Shown: piece by piece, positions 23,995-36,500 of the stretch | Layout: every line of letters begins with the position of its first letter | Numbering within the stretch: position 1 is the stretch's first letter | From: Melieria omissa | Lineage: Eukaryota > Arthropoda > Insecta > Diptera > Ulidiidae | Direction of reading: 5' to 3' | Assembly (NCBI GenBank): GCA_963971225.1 | Contig: OZ020269.1 | Location: 29,863,783-29,927,782 of the forward strand | Length of the DNA: 64,000 nucleotides | The notes under the pieces: model-generated | The model's input: only the letters and a program-made list of their open reading frames with translations | Databases searched by the model: none | Told to the model about the DNA's origin: nothing | Made by a program: the position numbers and the translations under genes

Positions 23995-26418
23995 ATGGAT
24001 AACGACGAGGTCGAGGATCCGGGCCTTATTCCCAAGCGCCAAGCAACGCTGGGTCTTCCCCCTGGCAGTAACCTTGACGTCATTTATGAGGTGTATAAGA
24101 CTTCGCTCGAGACCAAGCTATTGCAAAGCGAAATCGGTAGACACATACATGCTGATGCCTTGATCGATAACCCCAAACTGGGGCCACTTTCCTTATTATG
24201 CGTACGCGCGTTGGCTATGTCTAGCTTGCCGCACACCTTCCTCCCCCTCATAGCTGACGATCCACTGAAAATGAGGGTGTACTACGATCACCTCAGTATC
24301 GATTTGCCGCTGGAGATCGGCCATTATGTAGAGGACGAGGAATATTGGAAGCGAGTTGTCATGGCGAAAAGCAGTGGCAAGTGCTACGCTCATAGCACGT
24401 TGAACTGGAAGAATCTGGGCATTTCGCTGCTGCTAGTGGAGAGACTCGAATCTTATCCAGCCGAGTTGTGGCAATCCGATATTAAGGAGCTGGCGAGGCA
24501 AATAAAGCAATACGTCACCGAGATGCACATTCGCCGCTTGCAGTCAATGTTCGAAACGTCATTTGACCGGCATATTAAAGCTGCATTGGGCGAGCTATCA
24601 GGCTCCGATGAATCTACAACGTCCTACTTAAGCAGTGATTCGACGAGCGACCTCGACAAACTATCGCAAGTAGAGCGGGAGCACAAGGTAGCGGACGCCC
24701 ACAGACGTGAAGTGCGAAGAGCGGAATTGGAGCAGAAGCGGAAAAAGCGTATAGAGCGAGCTGTGATTAGACAAGCTTCGCGCGTGTCGTCCGAAACAAT
24801 TATTGCTGCCCCCGTAAAGCCTAAGCCGAAGCCGAAAAAGAAGAAGAAAAAAAAGAAAAAGAAAAATGAAGCAGATACGCCTCCTCCATCAATATTTGAC
24901 ATTGAAATCGAACCGCCAGAGGAAGACAGTATGGAAAAGATTGTCGATCAACGCAATATGGCGGCTTATATGCGAAGGCTTAAAGCTTACACATACCCGG
25001 CGGATCATTGCCACCATCTGAACCTAAATTTCGTACGATTCTTCACCAATTTGGTATCTTTCACGCTTGAATTTCTGGGCCCTAAACTGAATATAAGGGA
25101 AAAATACCACCAGAGACACTTTAACTTCTCCACCAGAGACATTGAACGCCTGGCATAGTGAGTATCAGGCAGTGGTGCACATAGAGTTTCATTGGGGCGA
25201 AGGGTTCCGAACACAACCATCAGCTTTAGAGCCCAAGAAATATGTGGGTGGGTTTGAGCTACCAAAACCCTTTGTGTGCGCCACTGCTAGTAAGTGTCGA
25301 CAACAACATAACTCGATGGCTCGCATCATTCTTTTCATTTAAACAGTGGCATTGTCTTCCTGCACCAACTGAAAGTATTCCGTTTGCGAAACAGCCGCAT
25401 GAATGCTCAAAAGCTTAACATCCTCACCCAGGCGCTGCGTGATATGGACTGCATTGAGACTATCGATTTCGGTTACGATCACTTGGTGGACGACTGCGGA
25501 GCGGCGCTGAATAACCTATTTCTAAACACACCCACTATCAAGTCACTGGAGCTGGAAGGCAACCTAATCGGCGTCGAGAGCCTGCAAGGATTGGCAGATG
25601 GGCTGAGCGTGTACGAAGGCTCCTTGGATTACCTGGGCTTGGCGGGCACTCGGCTCGGCGATCAGGCATTGCACGTGCTGAACGCCAGCATCCGGGGCAC
25701 AGACCACATAAAGCAGCTCTGCCTGGTGGGGGCAACCATCAGTCAGAGCGCCATTATATGTTGCATTGCACAGGAACTAATAGTGGGGCACCCGCCGCTC
25801 GTGCACTTGGATATTGGTTCCATAGTCATTGATTTGGAAGCAGCTAACAGATTGCTGGCGGCTCTGCAGCTAAACATTCACTTGCAATACTTCAACTGTC
25901 GGGGCTGCGGGCTGCCTCCCGACATGGAGCTCGAAGCGCAAATACTCAAGAAGCGAAATGAGTTTGTGCTCGAAAATCCCTTCATTGGAGACCATACAAA
26001 GACCGCTGACGAGATTAATGAGAGCATCACTCAAACCAAGTATGTTGCAAACAATTCGGCTTTTCATTATTGCATTTGCTCATGAGTTCAATTTTATTTG
26101 CGCAGGGACCAGCGTTTGCTTCGAGTACTGGCGGCGATCGAGAAACACAAGCAGTGCTATGCGAATCAAAAAGTTTATGTTTATCAGGACCCTACGGCAA
26201 TGGAGGAACCAGCAATAGAGGAACCAGTAATGGAGGAACCAGAAACGGAACAACGATCGACAAGAAGCGTTAGCAGTGTGGATGTTGGCAACATTCTTGC
26301 CAGCGTCGATCCCTTGTCGTTGACCGAAGAGCAGTTCAAGCGACTAATGGCAGTGCCCGGACCCAAAAACCGCTACCACTATTTCCGAAGCCATCATACG
26401 TACGGTCGTTCGTACTAG
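23995..26418 (+). CDS. DRC5: DRC5/TCTE1-like leucine-rich-repeat protein, copy B
   Basis: Second tandem paralogue, 722 aa. Exons 23995-25157 (donor GTGAGT), 25347-26039 (donor GTATGT) and 26106-26418; same phase-2 junctions as the neighbours. The N-terminal domain contains VIYEVYKTSLETK, LSIDLPLEIGHYVEDEEYWK and EMHIRRLQSM. A Lys-rich tract precedes the FDIEIEPPEED..YTYPADHCHHLNLNFVRFF block. Exon 2 LRRs include IETIDFGYDHLVDDCGAALN, IKSLELEGNLIG and LDYLGLAGTRLGD. Exon 3 is short, with an EEPxxEEP run, and ends PGPKNRYHYFRSHH. Exon 2 is exactly 693 nt in all three copies, so LRR number is conserved. Intron 1 carries a small hAT-like MITE. AATAAA for this copy is near 26517. Confidence 0.87.
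25170..25286. mobile_element. Small hAT-like MITE in intron 1 of DRC5-like copy B
   Basis: Inverted ends CAGTGGTGCACA and TGTGCGCCACTG enclose about 117 bp. The same terminal sequence (CAGTGGCGCACAAAGG) occurs at 61021. No matching 8-bp duplication was seen, so boundaries are provisional. Confidence 0.5.
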
Positions 26419-26767
26419 ACACATTCGGTTCCAAATCGAAATTTTTAAAGTACCGCGACCAAATTGGAGAACTTGAAGTATTAACTCTCCACGCCCATTT
26501 TGATCGGACTAGAATAATAAAGATGCAAATTTTTGAACCAAGTCGTTTTTCTGTTTTCATTACAAACGACGCGCTAACGAATCGCCAAAGCGAATGTTAT
26601 GGCACATATGTAGGGCTATAGCCCAGCCCGATAACCAAGTGCACCAGAAAGGGAATGTCAGCAATAGTCATTCAGTTTTTATTTTTTACTACGAATGATT
26701 TAAAAACCCGACTGCAAATAAACACGCAAAATAGACTCAATTTTATTAACAACTCATACCTACGAAG
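26419..26767. other. Spacer between DRC5-like copies B and C
   Basis: About 350 bp holding the poly(A) signal of copy B (near 26517). No further element was recognised. Confidence 0.45.
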
Positions 26768-29700
26768 ATGGAGGAACCTGAAACCGTGGAAAGATACTTC
26801 GCTCCGGTGGACGCGTACATGATGGGCCTTCCCGAAGACCACATGCTTAAGCTATGCTACGAGGTGTACAAGCCGTCGCCGGACACGCTAAAGCTGACCA
26901 GCGAAACGGGCCGCAAGATATTTGCCGAAGCCTTTTTCGAGGACTATCGACTGGGTCCGCTCTCCGACCTGAGCTTGCGCGCTCTAAGTGCCGTTCTGAC
27001 AATTGATCAGCTGATGCCCAGCATTCGAATGGACCCGGTTAAAATGCGCATCTACTACGATTCGCTGAGCATTGACCTTCCAATAGAGAAATGCTATTTC
27101 ATCAATGACGACAAATACTGGCGGCGAATGGTGATGGCCAAGGGAAAGGACAAGAGTTTGGCATTCGAAACTTCCCACGATTGGAAAGGTCTTGCACTGT
27201 CCATGAAGTTCGTTGAGGTAGTTGAGGGGTGGCCGGCTGAATACTGGCCAGAGGATGAACTGAAGCCGCTTGCCATGCTGATAAAGGACGATGTAAAGGA
27301 AATGCATATTCGTCGATTGCAGTCGTTGCAGGACCACTCCTTCAACCAGTACTTTTTAAGCGACTCGGATCGGAGCAGCGACGAAGTGGATTCAACAGAT
27401 ATCTCTTCATTGACACCATCACCAAAGACATCGATTGGAGAAGAAGAAAATCAGAGTTTGCAACTAGAACCAGTGTCCGAAGTGGAACCACAAACAGAAA
27501 AAACAGAGGAAGAGTTGATGCGAGAACGTGAAGAAGCCGAATTGCTGTCAACTAGAAGGGAAGAAGAATTGAGGCAGGCACAGGAGGTTGCCGAAATCCG
27601 TGCGGCAAGAAGGGAAGAAAAACGCAAAATGAAGGAGCTGCAACGATTGCGACGCGTCGCCCGAGAAGAGCGTCGTAAGCGCAGACTGGCCAAAAAGGGA
27701 CCGCCGCCTGCACCCGAGCCTCCGCCAACGGGTAAAGGCAAAAAAAAGAAACAGCCAAAACCCAAAGGCGTTTTCGATATAGAAGTTGAGCCACCCGAGG
27801 ATAGTGGCGAGGACGACATTGTGGACAGAAGAAACTTGGCAAAAGTGCTACGGAGAAAGAAAAGATACACTTACCCGGCGGAAGACTGTCATCACATCAA
27901 TTTACGTTTTGTGCGATTTTTCGAGAATTTGGTCGAATTTACAATTGAGTTCCTGGGACCAGAACTGAAACGAGATTATCACGAAAGACATTTGAATTTT
28001 TCGTATGTCGACATTGAAAACTTGGCATTGTAAGTAATTGCGAACTCTCTATGAACTGCACTGTTACTGTATATAGTTTTAACCGTTAAGGAAGCGAACA
28101 ATCATGCTGTAACAAGCGGTGAGTAAAAGCAGATCCTTGTACCTTAGAGATCAGTGCATAGTTTGTGTTCATATTGTTACGAAAATGAGTTTAGTTCTTT
28201 AGGCTTTCGTCTCTCTGGATTGTGCTTGAAATAAAACCACTTCAATTTCTTAACGTAAAACGTATTCCAAAACTGAAAATCAGTTTATTTACAAATTTAC
28301 ACTTTGCTTATCTTTATACTTGATACTACTTATTGGACTATTGCATGTTTTCCCTTTGCTTGCTCAAATCAGAGTCGTCCTCTGCGCTGTATGCGTCTGC
28401 CTTTTACACTTGTCTGATTGTCGCACCGATTGTTCTCGCATATTACAGTTGGACTATCTCTCGACCGTTCTCGCACATCCCATTACCATCGCGAGCCATC
28501 CTTGCCTTATCGAAATTATAGCAAGTCTGCCGTACTCTAAAGTGCGTGCCTAAAAGTATGCCCGTAAAAGCATTCACGCATAGCACAGCGACAGAGTGCC
28601 TCATCGTTACAATATATTGATGAGTGGATGAAAGTAGGCGAAGTATTCTATAAATTGGATTAATGTTATCATGGACCAAGACCCACTTACGTACATATAT
28701 GAATCGACCACAACAGTCGAACGACCGACGGTCCCTCAAATCAACCTTAAAATTGTATCCCCTCCAAGTGCACTATTTAACTACTTCTACACCTACCTCT
28801 ACAACTACATTGTAACTTCTTCTTCTTGATAGTTTTAAGCGATTTTAATTGTCATTAATTGTTCATTCATATTTGTTGGGCAGCGGTGTCGGCACTCTGC
28901 AGCAGCTGAAGGTGTTTCGTTTGCGCAGCAGCCGCATGGATGCGCGAAAGCTGGCCATAATGACGAAATCGCTTACGCAACTGCCTTGCTTGGAGACGGT
29001 CGATTTCGGCTGCAATCAGTTGCAAGACGACTGCGGCATAGCATTGTACCAACTTCTATACCAATCGTCGTCCATCAAGTCGCTCGAGCTGGAACACAAC
29101 AACATTGGTGCGCAAACAGTGCGCCAGATGTCGACGGCCCTCTTCGATTACGCCGGAACTCTCGAGTACTTGGGCCTGGGCGGCAACCCGCTCGGCGATC
29201 AGACTCTGCACGCACTCAACAACAAGATACTCGGGTCGAGCCACATAACTCACCTGAGCGTACGATCAGCGAGCATTACCCAAGGGGCTATTGTCTGCTG
29301 CATTGCCAATGAGTTGCTCAGGTCGCATCCGACACTGGTCAAACTGGATATGAGCAGTGTGCATGTGGACACAAATACGGGAATCGAACTGCTGAGGGCA
29401 CTCTACAACAACACCACTATACAGGTTCTCAACTATAACGGCTGCGACGTGGATCCCGTCCTGGAGTTCGAATTGGAACTCCTCATAAAAAGAAATCGGT
29501 ACATTTTTCAGAATCCCTACATCGGCGACCCAACCAAAACGCAAGAAGAAATCGATGAATACGTTCAGCGCATCAAGTATGGCGCACTGCATTGATGTAA
29601 CGATGTAAAGATGTAACGTATACCATTTCCACTTGTTTACTTGCAGAAACCCGACTTTACTTAGAGCGATGGAAGCAGTGGAAAAGCGTGCCGAATGCTA

Positions 29701-30046
29701 CAGGAATCGGCCTCTCGAATACGTACCGTCAGAAGTGCTTCCCGAGGATGTAGCCAACGCCGCGAAGCAGTCAGCCATTAGTGAACGGTTGCGATCAATG
29801 GTGCGCCTGGAAACTTTACAACACACAGTATCGTTATCAAATGCGTTAGAATCTGAAGCTTTATTCGAAGCCCAATATATCACACTTCCTAATACGCCGT
29901 TTTTTTACGATCCGAACAACTTTACCGAAGAAGAGTTCTTCACGCACGTCTACTTGCCGGGTCCGGCGGACCGTTATTGCTACTTCAGACAGAAGATCAA
30001 ACCGGCTTTCTTTGGGAAATGCCTGGAGCAAGCGGAGGCTAAGTGA
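26768..30046 (+). CDS. DRC5: DRC5/TCTE1-like leucine-rich-repeat protein, copy C
   Basis: Third paralogue, 784 aa. Exons 26768-28029, 28884-29576 and 29647-30046, phase-2 junctions as in copies A and B. It begins MEEPETVERYFAPVDAYM. The conserved N-terminal domain has LSIDLPIEKCYFINDDKYWR and PAEYWPEDELKPLAML. A charged Glu/Arg coiled-coil-like linker follows (residues about 235-320), then a Pro/Lys-rich stretch and the YTYPAEDCHHINLRFVRFF block. LRR exon: LETVDFGCNQLQDDCGIALY, IKSLELEHNNIG, LEYLGLGGNPLGD. The end PGPADRYCYFRQK matches copies A and B. Intron 1 (855 bp versus 94 and 189 bp in A and B) is enlarged by a solo LTR. By family knowledge it should act in the sperm flagellum. Confidence 0.87.
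28175..28611 (+). mobile_element. Solo LTR, copy 1 (intron 1 of DRC5-like copy C)
   Basis: 437-bp sequence starting TGTTACGAAAATGA and ending CATCGTTACA, flanked by the 4-bp direct repeat ATAT (28171-28174 and 28612-28615). It contains AATAAA near 28231. It is collinear with 39120-39549, which has its own, different 4-bp duplication. TG..CA ends with 4-bp duplications fit a Gypsy-type LTR left by recombination. No internal region is present. Confidence 0.8.
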
Positions 30047-30565
30047 TTTAATCTTTGGAGGTAAGAATCTCGAGCAAATGGAGCGTACTCCATCAGGTCT
30101 ACCTACATCGACTTTGCAATCGAAACTGCGCTTTTGCTTCTCTTTGTCAAAGCTCTCAATGACCGAAGCAGACGACGAGCAAGTGTTATACACAATTGAA
30201 CAGTGGATCGATAATAATAACGATTCGAAGAATTTCTATAGCAACATATTTGTGCTTGACGACTCCATGCAATGCATGAGGAAAATACAAACACAAAAAA
30301 AAGCGAAGAGGAACACAGAGGAAAATGATAAGCTCAAACCTACATTAGAATGTGAAAAATCAAATTGTCATTTTCAAAATATCGTAAATCCAAATTAAAT
30401 AAACACGAAGCTTCTTTTCTCTCTCATACACATATTTCGTATTCAATTTTATAGTTTTTGCTAATAATTGAGGAAAAATTTGCTCAGGCGCTCTTAGTCA
30501 ATTCGCAAAAGGTTAACGTGCAGTGCTAAAAAAGGACAAACAACAAGCGAAAGCGAAACACAACC
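30047..30565 (+). other. 3' flank of DRC5-like copy C with an unexplained ORF, then DNAI1 5' flank
   Basis: A frame from 30012 to 30398 overlaps the end of copy C and encodes up to 128 residues (MTEADDEQVLYTIEQWIDNN in its middle). AATAAA occurs right after its stop (about 30398). It may be chance ORF in a 350-nt 3' UTR or the residue of an alternative last exon. The final 150 bp should hold the DNAI1 promoter; no TATA box was recognised. Confidence 0.35.
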
Positions 30566-33500
30566 ATGGCCACGTCGGACAAAAAGGCCAAAGGCGCTGG
30601 CGGAGGTGGTGACAAGACATCCGTTAAGAAGAAGAACTCCTCGCCCAGGGTAATGTAAAATGTCTCACATAATCAGCGGATAAACAGCTCAAACACATCA
30701 CAAGCGCTAGTCCACCGTAGCTGTGTTCATGTTGCCACATCGCCAGCTGGCGAAACTTTAAAGTAACGGCATCGGCTGTCGAAGTCACGTATCAACAAAG
30801 CTTGGCAAGAACCTGACTTGGCCTTTAGCGCTGTTGGCACTGTTTGCACTGTTGTATTTTTAATTTTTGCTCACGCCAAGTCACACACACTGCCATAAAC
30901 AAACTGCTCGTCCTTCCATGGTCGCTGCACTAAATTCGTGTGCTTACATAAAAATAGAAATTTTAATGAATTTAACACGGCAACTGGCGTCATTCGCAAT
31001 CTGCTTTTATTGGCAACTGTCACGAAATATCTGCACATCGTTTGGCCATGTGGTAATCACATTCATACGACCCATGGCAGCGGCCTTTGCGAACAATAGC
31101 TAAAGTTGTTGCGACGCGCCGCTCAAACAAGAAGAAGAAGAAGACTTTCAAATTAATGCATTTCCCTTGCTACTGCAAAGTCGGCGCATAAATTGTCGGC
31201 GCTCGGCTACAGTATTGAAGTGTTTAATTTGCCAAGCTGAAATGTCAGAGCGCAATCGTAAACTTTTCATATTACAATTATTAGTATAGTTTTATTGCAA
31301 AGTTTATGAATGACGTTGTATTTCTTAAGGATCGACCACATAGCCGACGAAACGAAAACTACTCATTTGGCGGCAGTTGCCTGTCGGGCGAGCACTTTTT
31401 ATTCAGTTAAGGCACTGACTACTGGCTTGTTTTTGCTTGGTTACAACATCCGCCAAGTCACCTAATTTTGCTATGCCACACTCGCTTCATTTGTTTTACA
31501 TACATTGTGCCAAATCGTATTCCTCAGCTGCATGAAAGCTAAATCAGCAGCGACGTCAACAATTACTTACACTTATTTTGCAAATTTACGCATGTCAGCG
31601 TTATGTCTAACTTGCATACATCAAATACACACACACGCGCGTTTTTTTTGCCATTTTGTATGTGTGTGCGTGTATGAATATTTAGGTGCCCGTCAGTACG
31701 CAACTGTGACGACATGGCCGTCTCGCTTGCTGAGAGGGAGTTGTAGGCACTGCTGCCAAAATTAGTTGTGTAAACATGCAGTTAATTCCATGTCATTCTA
31801 AGGAGATGACAGCTGGCACGTGCCGAGCCTTCTGCTCGTCTCGCCGGCGCTGTTAGGTTCGTTACGTGCACTTTGCATGAATTGTTGCTTTGCCGGAATG
31901 TCGATAGCAGTGGTTTTTAGTGTCAGCGCTAGGCGCAGTTGTAGTTGTTTTCGGCGGGGAGTCGGGGGGCGAACTCGAAAGCGGATACGTCATTCATAAA
32001 AGTTTAATCTGCTCGGAGTGATGAAGTAAATACAGTCACGAACCCTAGCAACCTGCTTGATGGCCTGCGATCGTTCTTTGCACAACCATAAAGAACGAGG
32101 TGCATACAGGTAAATACACATACATATGCAGGTCCTTGTGTGTGCCTCACTATGTAGCACGTTTAGTGCTGCTGGCTCCTGTTGGCGCCTTAAATTTGCT
32201 GCCACAAATTTCAGTCTTTCTTCAGCCAAATCTGCAGCACAATGTGGAAAATTGCAAACAAAGTTGTGGTACATTGAACAAAGAGTATTTTTTTTTTAAT
32301 ATTTTTCCGTACTTACCGTAGTGCATATAGTACACAAAATATATTTACATGTAAATGTGTAGACTACTGCTAATCACCGAAATTTCAAAATATGTCATAT
32401 GTATATATGTACAGTATGCATCTATGCGTGTAAATTGGCCAAATCGAAACTAGGTTTTGTGCGTTCAATGCAAATTATGCAAACTAGCCAAATCGCTGTA
32501 TTGAGTTATTTCGCTGTAAATATGGCATCAATTTTAATTTGTCTTTATATATGAATTATTTGTGGCCCCCCTCATTAACGCCTAAGCGAATTTGAGCAGC
32601 GTACTTCGTATAGTGCAGCAAATGCGTGAGAGGCGCCTAAAAGGACTTTGGCCAATTGACAATTGTAACTTGCGTCCGCCAGTTCTAGCGCAACAGCCAT
32701 GGCAGAGACTGATTGCACGCCAACCGAACCCGACAAGCCACAGGTAACAGATGAGATGAGGATTGCATGTGAACGTATGAAAGTGCATGTCGTCCTATCG
32801 CAAAATAGATCAATCCTTGTCTCAGTGCAGTATACCCTTATCAATTCTATTCTATCGCTTATCAATAACACAGCGCAACAAAAAAACACTTTTTTTCTGT
32901 TGCATGGAGTTTTTCTACTGTTTCTTACTAATTTGGGTGCGCTGATTCCGAATCTACCCTCCGATTTTTTCTAGTAGCTCTAGTTTGTGAGATATAGGTA
33001 CCCTGTCATTTTTTCAGTTTTTCCTCTACTTTTTCCATATTTTCGATCGTAGTTTCTAAACCAAAAAACCGATTGACATGATTTTCACCTTATCGCATTA
33101 ACAACACCACACCGATGCAACTTATTTTTATAGGTGTTAAAATGCCGCGGTAATTGGACCTCAAAGTTGGAAAAAATTGAATTTTAATGCGTTTTCTTTG
33201 ATGGTCAAAAACACACACATTTTTTGTAAAACAATTAACGAGTTAGGTGTATAATGAAAGTCGACACATCAAGCAATACAACACAGCTAAATTATTTGGC
33301 GGAATACACACTCGCATCGAAATAACAGGAAAAATGTACCATCGCGATTTTCATCACTTTTCATACTTTTTCCTTAAAAAATTAGGAGCCTGAAAATATG
33401 CAAAGTTTTTAATTTTTTTTTGTATCGAGAAATTCAAAATATTTTTGTTTTTTGCTTGTATTCCAAACTATATATGGAACATATAAAAGAGCATATTTTG

Positions 33501-36500
33501 AGGCTCCTAATTTTTTAAGGAAAAAGTATGAAAAGAGGTGAAAATCGCTATGGTAAAGTTTTGTTATTATTTCGATGCGAATGTGTATTCCGCCAAATAA
33601 TTTGGCTGTGTTGTATTGCTTGATGTTTCTTCTTAAGATATTCATATACTTCGAAACTTGATTTATGAAACATCTGTACAATTTTCGCCATCAGAAAAAA
33701 AGCCTTGAAATTCAATATTTTCTTACTTTGAAACCTTATTACCACGCCCATTTAGAACGCATAAAATTGATTAATGTCAGGAAAGATGGCGTGAAATGTT
33801 GTAAGTGCAACGATATAAAAATCATGCCTATAGGGTTATTGGTTCAGAAATAACAGTCGAAAACGAGAAAAAAGCCGAGGAAAATTCAAAAAAGTGACAC
33901 GCCCATTTTTTGCAAAAACTAGAGCTGTTACATAAAAACGGAGTATGGTTTTGAAAACAGCGTGGAAAAACGATTCAGATTCATGTAAAAAACTCCATGC
34001 AACAGACATGCTGTTGTGCAGTGTAATCAACTCCTACATCTACTAATTACACTGCACAACAAAATCAAAATTTTTTTAAAATAACAAGGTTCTGACAATG
34101 GATTCTGGTAGAGGGGACCAAAAAAAAATATACGTATATTGGCGTTTTAAAAGTTTACGTCTGAATTTTTTTTTAGGGGGGGTCAAAGTTTTCCCCTTTT
34201 TGCTCATTCTTATTGTGATTCGGCATACGAAAACCATGTAACCTTACATTTTAGGTATATGATGTGTTCAGCAATTTGATGTAAAATACTACGAGGAATA
34301 TTTTTGTGGAGCATTTTAACCCTGTAGCTACTATTTTTATGGGTCAATTTGACCCTTTCTTTCTATAATGCCAAAAATGTCCTGTAAAACAGGACTTTTT
34401 CAGGAAAAAATGTACCACGAAAATATTCGCCATAAAATTCTACTATAGGTCTCTGAATACATCAAAGCTCAGAAATTAATTTCAACGCCAGAATTAAGCC
34501 AAATCTGAAAATGTGTTTAAGTGTTTATTTCGTACTTAATCAAAATTGGTACTAAAATGTACTACAAAACTTGAACGTGGAATAGCAGATGGAAGGGCAA
34601 CCAATATTCCAAAAAACAATGGGCGCCGAGTGCTGAAGGGACATTAGGCGAGCATAATATTTTCCATCCACCACTTGTGCCAACAAAAAAAATTGTTTTA
34701 CAACCGTTACATATAAAACTTGGTGTGATAAACAATTTTGTTGAGTGTTTGGATACAAATGGATCGGCATTTAACTTTCTGAAGACATTGTTTCGAAAAC
34801 TAAGCGAAGCAAAGATACAAAAAGGTATGAATGCTAAAACTTTACTTTTTTCATATTGGTTTCATACCAATAAATATAAAAACTTTCGTGTTTTCATTAT
34901 AAGAGGTGTTTTTGTTGGTCCTGAAATAAAAAGGCTTATGCGTAGCGCCGAATTCGATCAAATGCTCTCACCAAATGAGATTGTCGCATGGAAAAGCATT
35001 AAAGGAGTCATTGACAATGGAGTAGGCAAAAATTACATCCTGCTGCTCGAATGCACGTCGACACCATGATGAGTGCATTCGAAAAACTAGGTGTTCATGT
35101 GTCACCAAAAATTCATTTTCTGAATTCTCATATGGATTACTTCGAACATCAGTTGGCAACAGAATCCGATAAACATGGGGAACGATTTCATCAGACATGT
35201 GCTCCCATCAGGGGCGGATTCAGAAATATATTTCAGGGGGGGTTTCAAAAAGTAATTCTTTAACACTCATAAAATGTCTTTTAATTTGTATGTAGTTTTA
35301 AAATCGATCCTAATCGATCGGCGGGGTTCAACCCCCAAACCTCCTCCCCCTGAATCCGCCACTGGCCCCCATTGAGGAACGGTATAAAGGCAAAAGTATT
35401 CATTCTTTTATAGCTGATGTATGCTTGAAATTGTTTGATAACGGTGTGGAATTGCCAAGAGCTAAACGAAAAATATAATATAAAAATATAAATACCCAAA
35501 CTTTTTCTCCTTATTATATATATTATATATCCTTTTTATATATATTATATTTAGAGCTTTCTTTTGTACGGTGACTTATAGTGAAATTTTGCACTCAACA
35601 TTTTTCCCATACACACTAACCCTCAAAAATCAAGTTTTGTACGAGATTTTAGTACCAATTTTGATTAAGTACGAAATAAACACTTAAACACATTTTCAGA
35701 TTTGGCTTAATTCTGGCGTTGAAATTAATTTCTGAGCTTTGATGTATTCAGAGACCTATAGTAGAATTTTATGGCGAATATTTTCGTGGTACATTTTTTC
35801 CTGAAAAAGTCCTGTTTTACAGGACATTTTTGGCATTATAGAAAGAAAGGGTCAAATTGACCCATAAAAATAGTAGCTACAGGATTAAAATGCTCCACAA
35901 AAATATTCTTCGTAATATTTTACATCAAATTGCTGAACAAATCATATACCTAAAATGTAAGGTTACATGGTTTTCGTATGCCGAATCACAATAAGAATGA
36001 GCAAAAAGGGGAAAACTTTGACCCCCCCTAAAAACAAATTCAGACGTAAACTTTCAAAACGCCGATACACGTATATTTTTTTTTGGTCCCCTCTACCAGA
36101 ATCCGTTGTCAGAACCTTGTTATTTTTTTTTGTGTTGTGCAGTGTTATTTATTCAGTATGTGTATCAGTGAGTGTATGGCCGGCCCCCAGGCACCGTTTC
36201 CCATAAAACGCGTTTATTTTAATGCAAGAATTGCTTCAACTTTATGGTGATGACTTGAATAGTTCAGTTTTATGCACTTGGACAATAAGACTTGAATGAG
36301 CGAAATGACTTGGTCGTTTATGCAAAGGTTGATCTTATGAAAAATAAATATGAGGGGCGGATTCAGAAAATTTTTTCCGGGGGGTTAAAAAAATAGTTCT
36401 TAAATATTTTTAAAATGCCTTTTAATTTTATATAGTTTTAAAGTTGATCCTAATATTTCAGGGGGTTCGAAGTAAAATGTATAAAAATAACTCAAATCAA

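Larger units (their letters stand above)
34050..36144 (+). mobile_element. CACTA-like transposon with about 520-bp inverted repeats
   Basis: Left arm 34050-34573 and right arm 35631-36144 are inverted copies, roughly 95% alike by eye, starting CACTGCACAACA. A 3-bp duplication TTA flanks the element (34047-34049 and 36145-36147). CAC-type termini and a 3-bp duplication fit CACTA/EnSpm or Chapaev-type transposons. The middle carries a broken ORF, itself interrupted by a hAT MITE. Class assignment rests on termini only. Confidence 0.75.
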
